From DAHUXD01 sp963805495 (GTDB taxonomy: Bacteria; Acidobacteriota; Thermoanaerobaculia; UBA5066; Gp7-AA6): 64,000 bases of DNA. The DNA lies in NCBI GenBank assembly GCA_963805495.1, contig CAWDUQ010000004.1, forward strand, positions 372,001 to 436,000, in the 5' to 3' direction. This document shows, one piece after another, positions 8,892 through 17,241 of the stretch. Position numbers and translations under genes: made by a program. Numbering within the stretch: the first letter of the stretch is position 1; the number at the start of each line of letters is the position of its first letter. The notes under the pieces were generated by a model, which was given only the letters and a program-made list of their open reading frames with translations, was not told the DNA's origin and searched no databases.

Positions 8892-10928
8892 GTGTTCCGA
8901 CGCGCGTCGCTCACCTGGCTCGCGGCGGCGCTCGCGGGCGCCGGGCCGCTTCTTGCCGCGGGGCCCGCGGCCCTGCCGGGCCTCCTCGAACGCTTCGACC
9001 AGTTGAAGGTCGGCGAGGCCGTGACGGTGACGACGCTCCGCCTCGCGGGACCGCACGCATCCTGCGAGCTCGGAGCGGGCCGGGCGGCCCCGGTCCGGGC
9101 CGGCGAAGAGGTCGTCGGAATCTTCTTCGAAGGCTCCGGCGCCTTCGAGTACCTGTCGGTCGATCCGCTCGAGGCGCCGGTCGTCGTCTTCGACGCGAAG
9201 AAGGGCTCCCGGCTCAAGCCCGAGAAGACCGCGGCGGGCGTCCGCCTGCGCGACACGGTCAAGCGGGTGCTGTGGCTCGCGCGCGGCCAGGCCCTGCCGG
9301 AAGTCGCCGGCGCGCCGGCGCCGCCGCTCGCGGACGCCTTCCGACGGGAGCGCGAGAAGTTCGGCCGCATGCACGCTCCACCCCTCGCTCACGACTTCGC
9401 GATGCAGGCGCTCGACGCGCCCGACGCCCCGCTCGTCTGGGCCGAGATCGAGGGCGGGCGCGAGGACCTGCTCTACGTCTTCGACGGAACCGAGGATCCT
9501 TCCGAGGGCCTCGCGACGCTCCAGGCGAGCGAATCCAACGAGAAGGAGCTCCGCAAGTTCCTGTGGCTCGCGCCGCTGTCGCTGCAGCCGATCGGCCGGG
9601 ATCCCCGCGATCCGCCGCCCGCGCGCTACTCCCTGACCGACGTCGGGGTCGACCTGACCGCGTCCGCGGGCAACGACGCGACGCTCCGGGTCGAGGAAAC
9701 GCTGGTCCCGCGCGGCCGCCCGGCCGCCGCCTTCCGGTTCGACCTCAACAGCACCGAGTACGCACTGGCCGGCTCCAATCTCGAGGCACGGTCGGAGCGG
9801 GTCCGCACCGTCACCGACGAGAAGGGCCGGGCGCTCGCCTTCGATCACCGGATGGACCAGCTCGTCGTCGAGCTCGCGGAGCCGGCGCCCGCCGACCAGC
9901 CCGTGCGGCTGCGCTTCGAGATCGACGGCGACTTCCTCATCCGGCCTCGCGGGGACAACTACTGGGAGCTCGGGATCTGGCCCTGGTTCCCGCAGCCCAC
10001 CCTGGCGGGGCAGGAATACGCGTGGCATGCGGTGGTGCGGGTTCCGAAGCCGTTCGTCCCCTTCGCGCCGGGGACGACCGTGCGGCGGGAGGAGGAGGGC
10101 GGCCTGAACGTCCTCGAGACGCGCGTCGACCGGCCGGTGCAGTTCGCCGTCGTGCTCGCGGGACGGTACGACATGGAGGAGGAGGTCCGGGACGGCGTCA
10201 CGATCCGCGTCGCGACGTACGCCCTCGACAACCCGCGCGGCCGCAAGCAGCTCACGAACGCGGCGGCGGAGATCATCGCCTACTACCGGGAGTTCCTCGG
10301 TCCCTTCCCGTTTTCCGAGTTCAACATCCTCGAGATCAACGACTACGGGTACGGGCAGGCGCCGCCCGGGACGATGTTCATCACGAAGGAGGCGTTCGAT
10401 CCGCTCGTCGGCGACATGAGCCGGTTCGAGGCGCAGCAGATCGCCAAGGTTTTCGCTCACGAGATCGCGCACCAGTACTGGGGCGTCGTCGTCCGGATCC
10501 CGAGCGACGAGGAGCAGTGGCTCGCCGAGTCCTTCTCGGAGTACTGCGCCTTTCTCTTCCTCAAGGACCGGCGCAGCCCCGCCGTCGCCGTGGGGGTCGA
10601 GAAGCGCTGGCGGCGCGGGGCCGATTTCGCGAACGACGCCGCGCCGATCCCGCTCGCCAACCGCGTCTGGATCACCGCCGACGCGGTGCGCCGCGCCGAG
10701 ATCCGCAAGGGCCTGCTCTACGACAAGGGGCCGATCCTGCTTGCGGCGCTCCACCGGGAGATGGGCGACGCGGCCTTTCGCGCGTTTCTGAAGTCGATCC
10801 AGAGCGAGCTCGCGTGGAAGTTCGGGACGACGAAGGAAATCGTGAGGCTCCTCCGGGCCGCCGGCGCGCGGGACCCAGGGACGTTCTTCGACAAGTACTA
10901 CTGGGGCGTGGAGATGCCGAAGAACTGA
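8892..10928 (+). CDS. Secreted M1-like zinc metallopeptidase, copy 2
   Basis: A 678-residue tandem paralog of the preceding gene, alignable from end to end. Its signal peptide lies in residues 1-24 (AAALAGAGPLLAA). Zinc ligands are H523, E524, H527 and E546; GQAPPGTMFIT again replaces GAMEN, and the terminal motif YYWGVEMPKN is shared. The GTG at 8892 lies 6 bases after the stop of copy 1. The frame is open far upstream, but that part overlaps copy 1 and is not coding. Conservation of all catalytic residues in both copies argues that both are active. The pair probably arose by tandem duplication and is cotranscribed. Confidence 0.85.
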   Translation: MFRRASLTWLAAALAGAGPLLAAGPAALPGLLERFDQLKVGEAVTVTTLRLAGPHASCELGAGRAAPVRAGEEVVGIFFEGSGAFEYLSVDPLEAPVVVFDAKKGSRLKPEKTAAGVRLRDTVKRVLWLARGQALPEVAGAPAPPLADAFRREREKFGRMHAPPLAHDFAMQALDAPDAPLVWAEIEGGREDLLYVFDGTEDPSEGLATLQASESNEKELRKFLWLAPLSLQPIGRDPRDPPPARYSLTDVGVDLTASAGNDATLRVEETLVPRGRPAAAFRFDLNSTEYALAGSNLEARSERVRTVTDEKGRALAFDHRMDQLVVELAEPAPADQPVRLRFEIDGDFLIRPRGDNYWELGIWPWFPQPTLAGQEYAWHAVVRVPKPFVPFAPGTTVRREEEGGLNVLETRVDRPVQFAVVLAGRYDMEEEVRDGVTIRVATYALDNPRGRKQLTNAAAEIIAYYREFLGPFPFSEFNILEINDYGYGQAPPGTMFITKEAFDPLVGDMSRFEAQQIAKVFAHEIAHQYWGVVVRIPSDEEQWLAESFSEYCAFLFLKDRRSPAVAVGVEKRWRRGADFANDAAPIPLANRVWITADAVRRAEIRKGLLYDKGPILLAALHREMGDAAFRAFLKSIQSELAWKFGTTKEIVRLLRAAGARDPGTFFDKYYWGVEMPKN

Positions 10929-10938
10929 GGGCCGGGGC

Positions 10939-10944
10939 TATCAT
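10939..10944 (+). promoter_or_regulatory. -10-like TATCAT before tRNA-Leu
   Basis: TATCAT ends 9 bases upstream of the mature tRNA 5' end, a fitting position for a -10 box. No clear -35 is seen. Confidence 0.4.
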
Positions 10945-10953
10945 TCTCCCGTC

Positions 10954-11040
10954 GCGAGAGTGGCGGAACTGGCAGACGCGCGGGACTTAGGATCCCGTGG
11001 GGTAAAACCCTTGAGGGTTCAAATCCCTCCTCTCGCACCA
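10954..11040 (+). tRNA. tRNA-Leu, anticodon TAG
   Basis: An 87-base class II tRNA. The acceptor arm GCGAGAG pairs with CTCTCGC and is followed by A and an encoded CCA. The anticodon stem CGGGA/TCCCG encloses loop CTTAGGA, so the anticodon is TAG (Leu, CUN codons). A long variable arm lies between the anticodon stem and the T arm (GAGGGTTCAAATCCCTC). This is typical of tRNA-Leu. Confidence 0.97.
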
Positions 11041-11052
11041 GCAAAAATCGTC

Positions 11053-12576
11053 ATGAACCTCGCCGTCCTTCTTCTCGTCGCGGCCGCCTCGGCATCCGAT
11101 GCGCCGTCAGCTCCGGTCGACCCCGCCATCTTCCGCGCGAAGGCGACGGGGGAGCGCGCCTCGTTCCTGGTGGTTCTTCGGGACCGGGCGGATTTCGACG
11201 GGTCGGAGGCCATCGCGGACCGGGCCGACCGGCGCCGGTTCGTTTTCGAGACGCTGCGCGAGCGCGCGGAGGCGTCACAGGCACCTTTGAGGAGGTGGCT
11301 CGCGCACGCCGGCGTCCGTTTCCGACCGCACTATCTCGTCAACATGATCGAGGTCGAGGCCGACGAAGCGACCGCCCGGACGCTCGCCCGGGTACCCGGC
11401 GTGGCCGCGGTCGCGGCGAACCGGCCAGCGGAGCTTTCGCGCGTCGCGTCGCCGGATCACGTCGATCGCCGGGGCACGGCGCCGCTGGAGATCGAGCCGA
11501 ACCTCGCGTTGATCGGGGCGCCGGCGGTATGGGCCCGGGGCTTCACCGGCCAGGGGATCGTGATCGGCATCGCGGACACGGGTGTGGCCTGGCGCCATCC
11601 CGCGCTGATGCGCCAGTACCGCGGCTGGGACGGTGGCGCAGCGTCGCACGCCTACAACTGGCACGACGCCGTCCACGAGAACACGTACCTCAACGCCTGC
11701 GGTGTCGACGCGCTCGAGCCGTGCGACGACCAGGGGCACGGAACGGCGGTCGCGGGCCTCGCCGTCGGCGACGACGGGGGAGAGAACCGGGTCGGCGTCG
11801 CGCCCGGCGCTCGCTGGATCGGCTGCCGCAACATGGACATCGGCGTCGGGACCCCGGCACGGTACGTCGAGTGTTTCGAGTTCTTCCTCGCGCCCACCGA
11901 CGCGAACGGCGAGAACCCGCGGCCGGACCTCGGCGCCGACGTCGTCAACAACTCGTGGACCTGCCAGGCGGCGGAGGGCTGCACGGACCCGGAGGTCCTC
12001 CGGTCGGCGGTCGCGGGCCTGCGCGCGGCCGGGATCGCCGGGAGCTTCGCCGCCGGCAATTCCGGTCCGACGTGCGGGTCGCTCTCCGACGTGCCCGCGA
12101 TCTACGACGAGGCGATCACCGTGGGCGCTACGGACCTCGATGACACGATCGCGAACTTCAGCGCGCGCGGGCCGGTGACGCGCGACGGGTCGGGGCGGAA
12201 CAAGCCCGACCTCTGCGCCCCGGGCGTGAACGTGCGGACGACCTCCTCCCGGGACGTGTCCGGGATGTACGAGGTCTTCGGCGGAACGTCGGGCGCTTCG
12301 CCGCACGTCGCGGGCGCGATCGCGCTGCTCTGGTCTGCGGTCCCGTCGCTCGCGGGGGACGTCGATCTCACCGAGACCGTGCTCGAGACGACGGCGGTGC
12401 CGCTCGAGTCCGCGATCGACTGCGGCGGCGCCCCCGGCCGAGCCGTCCCCAACCCCGTCTTCGGCTGGGGACGGCTCGACGTCGCCGGGGCGCTCGAGGC
12501 GCTGCCCGCCCGCGCCGTCCCCGCGCCGCCGGCCGCCGCCCGCCCCGCGGCCCGGGAATTGCGCCCGCGACCTTGA
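11053..12576 (+). CDS. Secreted subtilisin-like serine protease (S8 family)
   Basis: A 507-residue protein from the ATG at 11053. Residues 1-15 form a short signal peptide (LAVLLLVAAASA). An I9-type propeptide-like region (about 35-125, with FLVVLRDRADF and LARVPGVAAVAANRP) is followed by the catalytic domain. The triad is D175 (IADTGVAWRHP), H229 (DQGHGTAVAG) and S413 (GGTSGASPHVAGA), with the oxyanion Asn in VVNNSW. The Pro/Ala-rich tail could be a linker or cell-wall spacer. The frame is open through the upstream tRNA, but that extension is a translated tRNA and is rejected. Its stop lies 4 bases from that of the convergent gene. Confidence 0.92.
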   Translation: MNLAVLLLVAAASASDAPSAPVDPAIFRAKATGERASFLVVLRDRADFDGSEAIADRADRRRFVFETLRERAEASQAPLRRWLAHAGVRFRPHYLVNMIEVEADEATARTLARVPGVAAVAANRPAELSRVASPDHVDRRGTAPLEIEPNLALIGAPAVWARGFTGQGIVIGIADTGVAWRHPALMRQYRGWDGGAASHAYNWHDAVHENTYLNACGVDALEPCDDQGHGTAVAGLAVGDDGGENRVGVAPGARWIGCRNMDIGVGTPARYVECFEFFLAPTDANGENPRPDLGADVVNNSWTCQAAEGCTDPEVLRSAVAGLRAAGIAGSFAAGNSGPTCGSLSDVPAIYDEAITVGATDLDDTIANFSARGPVTRDGSGRNKPDLCAPGVNVRTTSSRDVSGMYEVFGGTSGASPHVAGAIALLWSAVPSLAGDVDLTETVLETTAVPLESAIDCGGAPGRAVPNPVFGWGRLDVAGALEALPARAVPAPPAAARPAARELRPRP

Positions 12577-12580
12577 CGGC

Positions 12581-13423
12581 CTAGACCGGCGGGACGGTGT
12601 AGCAATCGTCGGTATCTTCGAACATCAGGAAGAAGGACCCGTCGTTGGTGACGCTGTCGAGCTGGACGCCGTAACCCGAGATGCGCCCTCCCGCCGCCTG
12701 TGCCGATGCAAACACGATGAGTTTCGTCGTACCGGCCGGCAGGCCGGAGAAAACGTTGTTGAACTGGACGACCTCGCCGGCCGCGAGGTCCGGGATCGTG
12801 AACGCCTTGAGCTGGACTCCGGTCGAGCCGTCGTAATAGATGACGTCGACGTCCGTGCGCGCCCCCTCGTTTACGAATCCGAGGTTTGCCCGCGTCGTGC
12901 CGTCGGCGCCCAGGGGGCCGTTCCGTACGGCCGCCTTGATCCGTTCCGAGCCGGCCGTCACGATGTTGCGCCCGACATAGGCGATGCCGTTGGTCCCGCC
13001 GCCGTTGGCCGGGCTGTACGTTCGCGCCTCGGCGATGGAGTCCTCGAGAAGCTGGCCGTTGGCGTTGAACGACACGGTCAGGGTGCCGAAGATCGCGGCC
13101 GTCCGGTCGACGGAGCGGATCACGCCCGAGTCCTTGAAGTGCTGGATGATGTCCTCGAAGGTCAGCACCCGATGGGGGGCGAGCATCCCTTCCTGCAGGG
13201 TGGCGCTCTGCATGGTGTGGTCCACGCTCGAGCGATAGACGAGGCGGAGCTCGATGAGCGGCTGCCGGCTGCTGCTGCCGTTGCCGATCATCAGCGAGGT
13301 CCGGTAGAAGACGGCGCCCTGCACCTGGGTCACGACCGGGATCCGAAGGTCGACGTCCGCCAGCGCCGCCATCGGGCCGAGCAGGAGAAAGGGCACCAGG
13401 AGCGTCCGGGTGGGGATCCTCAT
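12581..13423 (-). CDS. Secreted hypothetical protein
   Basis: A 280-residue protein with a clear signal peptide (LLVPFLLLGPMAALA, cleavage about residue 22) and a beta-rich mature domain. It contains YRTSLMIGNGSS, GTLTVSFNANGQ and a repeated pattern of VxYxxxxG strands that looks like a fibronectin/Ig-type exoprotein domain. No catalytic motif is visible. A GGGAGG Shine-Dalgarno sequence sits just before the ATG. The gene stands alone, convergent with the subtilisin gene and divergent from tig. It could be a protease substrate or a surface protein. Function unknown. Confidence 0.75.
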   Translation of the reverse strand: MRIPTRTLLVPFLLLGPMAALADVDLRIPVVTQVQGAVFYRTSLMIGNGSSSRQPLIELRLVYRSSVDHTMQSATLQEGMLAPHRVLTFEDIIQHFKDSGVIRSVDRTAAIFGTLTVSFNANGQLLEDSIAEARTYSPANGGGTNGIAYVGRNIVTAGSERIKAAVRNGPLGADGTTRANLGFVNEGARTDVDVIYYDGSTGVQLKAFTIPDLAAGEVVQFNNVFSGLPAGTTKLIVFASAQAAGGRISGYGVQLDSVTNDGSFFLMFEDTDDCYTVPPV

Positions 13424-13540
13424 GAAGCCTCCCTATTTTTGCGGCAAGATCGTGGACCGCCGCCGGCCGAGGGGGCGGCGGAGAATTCGGTGCGGCGGAT
13501 CCTACCAGCGTCCGGACCGCTCCGGGCCGGGACCGGAGGT

Positions 13541-13546
13541 AAGATC
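13541..13546 (+). promoter_or_regulatory. -10-like TAAGAT before tig
   Basis: TAAGAT ends 8 bases before the ATG of tig. A GGAGG string is present but 14 bases from the ATG, inside the predicted promoter, so it is unlikely to act as a ribosome binding site. Suggests a leaderless tig message. Confidence 0.45.
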
Positions 13547-13554
13547 CCGCCCCT

Positions 13555-14868
13555 ATGCCGATTCTGTCCACCAAAGAGGAATCCCCCACCCGCACGGTCC
13601 TCGAGATCGAGATCCCGGCCGACGAGGTCGAAAAGGCCTTCGCGGCGGTCCGCCGGGCCTACACCCGCAAGGCCGCGCTCCCGGGCTTCCGCAAGGGCAA
13701 GGCGCCCGAGGACGTCGTCGCGAAGCGATTCGCGGACGAGATCAAGGGCGACGTCCTCGAGCACCTGCTCCCGGACGCGGTAGCCTCGGCGATCGAGGAG
13801 CGCAAGCTCGCGATCCTCGGCCGGCCCCAGGTCGACGACCTGTCCTGGGAGCCTCCGGGCCCGATCCGGTTCCTCGCGCGCCTCGACCTGAAGCCGGCCG
13901 TGGACCCGGGGGAGTACCGGGACATCCCGGTGGAGGACCAGGCGGTCGAGCCGACGGAGGAGGAAATCGCCAAAGTCATCGACCGTATCCGCGAGGCGCA
14001 CGCCGAGTTCCACCCCATCGAGGGCCGGGCCGCAGCCCCGGGCGACTTCGCCGTCGCCGACATCGCGGGCTCGTTCGTCGAGATCCTGGCGCCCGGGCAG
14101 GACCCCCGGAATTTTCGAGACGAAAAGGTCACGCTGGAGGTCGGGCACCCTGACTCGATGCCCGAGATCAACGACGCCCTCCGCGGAGCCCTCCCGGGGG
14201 AGACGCGCTCCTTCCGGAAATCCTTCGCCGACGACTTCCCGAACGACGAGTTCCGCGGGAAGACCGTCGACTACCAGGTGACGCTCGCCGCCCTGAAGGA
14301 GAAGAAGCTGCCCGCCGTGGACGACGAGTTCGCGCAGGCCGTCTCGGAAGGCGGGACCGTCGAGTCTCTGCGCGAAAGGGTTCGCGCGCGCCTGCGTCAC
14401 GAACGCGAAACCGAACGCCGGCGCAAATTCCGTCGGGCGATCCTGGACAACCTTCTCGCCCGGCGGGACGTTCCGGCGCCGGAAGTCCTGGTCGAGTCCG
14501 AGACGACCTCGGCCCTCCGCGATTACGCGCGCTACCTCGCTGCGAGCGGGGTCGACCCCGAAAAGGAAGACTGGGCGAAGCTTCGCGAGGAAGCGCGGCC
14601 GGGCGCCGAGCGCCGGGTCAAGGAGTACCTCCTCCTCGACGCGATCGCCGAGCGCGAGAAGATCGAAGTGTCCGAAACGGAGCTCGAGGCCGAGTTCAAG
14701 CGGGCGGCGGCGGAGCGGGGCGTCGAACCGGCCGTGCTGCGGGAGCAGATGACGAAGGCCGGAGGACTCGACGCTCTGCGCGACGAAATGCGGCTGGGCC
14801 GCGTGGTGGACCTCTTGATCGCCGGTGCGAAGGTGCTACCCTCGGGAATGCCGGCGGAAGTGAAGTAG
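13555..14868 (+). CDS. tig: Trigger factor, ribosome-associated chaperone and PPIase
   Basis: A 437-residue protein, matching trigger factor length (about 430). The N-terminal ribosome-binding domain contains PGFRKGKAPEDVV, equivalent to the GFRxGKxP signature that docks on ribosomal protein L23. The middle FKBP-like region (about 155-250, with GDFAVADIAGS and LPGETRSFRKSFADDFPN) is followed by a helical C-terminal chaperone domain. It captures nascent chains at the ribosome exit in the cytoplasm. clpP begins 8 bases downstream, so tig-clpP is the usual operon. Confidence 0.96.
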   Translation: MPILSTKEESPTRTVLEIEIPADEVEKAFAAVRRAYTRKAALPGFRKGKAPEDVVAKRFADEIKGDVLEHLLPDAVASAIEERKLAILGRPQVDDLSWEPPGPIRFLARLDLKPAVDPGEYRDIPVEDQAVEPTEEEIAKVIDRIREAHAEFHPIEGRAAAPGDFAVADIAGSFVEILAPGQDPRNFRDEKVTLEVGHPDSMPEINDALRGALPGETRSFRKSFADDFPNDEFRGKTVDYQVTLAALKEKKLPAVDDEFAQAVSEGGTVESLRERVRARLRHERETERRRKFRRAILDNLLARRDVPAPEVLVESETTSALRDYARYLAASGVDPEKEDWAKLREEARPGAERRVKEYLLLDAIAEREKIEVSETELEAEFKRAAAERGVEPAVLREQMTKAGGLDALRDEMRLGRVVDLLIAGAKVLPSGMPAEVK

Positions 14869-14876
14869 GTTACCGG

Positions 14877-15524
14877 ATGACCACGATGGACGACGAGCAC
14901 GAGGGAGGCGGCATGGTTCTGGTTCCCATGGTGATCGAGCAGACGAGCCGGGGCGAGCGGGCGTACGACATCTACTCCCGACTCCTGAAGGACAACATCA
15001 TCTTTCTCGGCCAGCCGGTCGACGACACGATCGCCAACCTGATCATCGCCCAGATGCTGTTTCTCGAGTCCGAGAACGCCGAGAAGGACATCGCCTTCTA
15101 CATCAACTCTCCCGGCGGCTCCATCACCGCCGGCATGGCGATCTACGACACCATGCAGTACGTCAAGAACGACGTGTCCACGATCTGCGTCGGCCAGGCG
15201 GCCTCGATGGCGGCGGTCCTCATGGCGGCCGGGGCGGCCGGCAAGCGGTACTCGTTGCCGAACTCCCGCTTCCTGATCCACCAACCCCTCGCCTACGGCA
15301 TGCAGGGCCAGGCCACCGACATCGAGATCCACGCGAGGGACCTGCTCAAGATGCGGGAGCGGCTCAACCAGATCCTGGCTCAGCACACGGGGCAGCCGGT
15401 CGACAAAGTCGGGAAGGACACCGACCGCGACTACATCCTCGAGGCCGAGGACGCCAAGAAGTACGGTCTCGTGGACGAGATCTACCATCGCCGCGACGAC
15501 GTCGCCCTCAAAGCTGCAGGGTAG
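14877..15524 (+). CDS. clpP: ATP-dependent Clp protease proteolytic subunit
   Basis: A 215-residue serine protease that forms the tetradecameric ClpP barrel. Catalytic residues are S110 (GQAASMAAVL), H135 (LIHQPL) and D185 (DTDRD), all intact. The oxyanion glycines INSPGGS are present. The N-terminus, with acidic DDEHE and MVLVPMVIE, includes a short propeptide; VPMVIEQTSRGERAYDIYSR is the classic beginning of mature ClpP. The gene lies 8 bases after tig and about 400 bases before clpX, whose ATPase feeds it unfolded substrates. Confidence 0.97.
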   Translation: MTTMDDEHEGGGMVLVPMVIEQTSRGERAYDIYSRLLKDNIIFLGQPVDDTIANLIIAQMLFLESENAEKDIAFYINSPGGSITAGMAIYDTMQYVKNDVSTICVGQAASMAAVLMAAGAAGKRYSLPNSRFLIHQPLAYGMQGQATDIEIHARDLLKMRERLNQILAQHTGQPVDKVGKDTDRDYILEAEDAKKYGLVDEIYHRRDDVALKAAG

Positions 15525-15758
15525 AACTCGATCAGGGCCCTCGTCTTGAGACGTTCGGCCGCCGGTCGCGCAGCGACCGCCGCGGCCCAGTCTCGACCGC
15601 TCGCCTGATACCTCGCCGCGCTCCGGCTCCCGCGGCGCGAGCCTCCTCCCTCCCTTCGTCGGGAGACTTCTCGCGCCGCGAACCTGGCACCGGAGTGGCG
15701 TTTCGAGGACAGGGAAGCGAGCGCGAATTGGCCTCCAAGAATCGCTGGTGATGGTTGG

Positions 15759-15776
15759 CACGTAGATTCGTACGTG
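15759..15776. promoter_or_regulatory. Perfect inverted repeat, candidate operator upstream of clpX
   Basis: CACGTA and TACGTG flank a 6-base spacer, forming an 18-base dyad about 95 bases upstream of the clpX -35. It could be a regulator site. No regulator is identified. Confidence 0.3.
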
Positions 15777-15870
15777 AAGGTGACCGGGGGCGGCGAGACC
15801 GAGGGTGGAATCTCACTGATCGCGCGGGCGTTAACCCGATCGGGTATGCTAGATTTCGGCTCGGGATCGG

Positions 15871-15900
15871 TTGACGGGGAGGGAAGGGCGACCCTACAAT
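15871..15900 (+). promoter_or_regulatory. Sigma-70-type promoter of clpX
   Basis: TTGACG, an 18-base spacer, then TACAAT. The predicted start of transcription near 15907 gives a leader of about 17 bases carrying a GGAGG Shine-Dalgarno sequence before the clpX ATG. One of the best consensus promoters in the window. Confidence 0.75.
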
Positions 15901-15923
15901 GCCCCTATCCCTCCGGAGGCTGA

Positions 15924-17168
<1,245 letters not shown>

Positions 17169-17241
17169 GGCGCCCGTCGATCGCCCTGTTCCGTCCCGCG
17201 CCTCCGCGCCTCGACCCGAACCCAAAAGGACACACCAGCCA

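Larger units (their letters stand above)
15525..15923 (+). other. Intergenic region clpP-clpX, 399 bases
   Basis: No credible gene: the open frames here are short, Arg/Pro-rich and lack family features. It contains a 6-base inverted repeat (CACGTA at 15759-15764 with TACGTG at 15771-15776) and the clpX promoter at 15871-15900. Nothing else is recognised in the first 230 bases. Confidence 0.6.

Noticed and set aside
10960..11052. Open frame extending the subtilisin N-terminus through the tRNA
   Set aside because: This is the translated tRNA-Leu (MAELADARDLGSRG), a well-known artefact. The true start is the ATG at 11053, followed by a signal peptide.
15756..15771. Possible sigma-54 promoter TGGCACG-N4-TTCGT upstream of clpX
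   Set aside because: The -24 part is good, but the essential -12 GC is CG here. A sigma-70 promoter explains clpX.
15532..15816. Minus-strand 94-codon frame in the clpP-clpX gap
   Set aside because: Arg/Pro-rich with no ribosome binding site. It overlaps the dyad and has the look of a random GC-rich frame.
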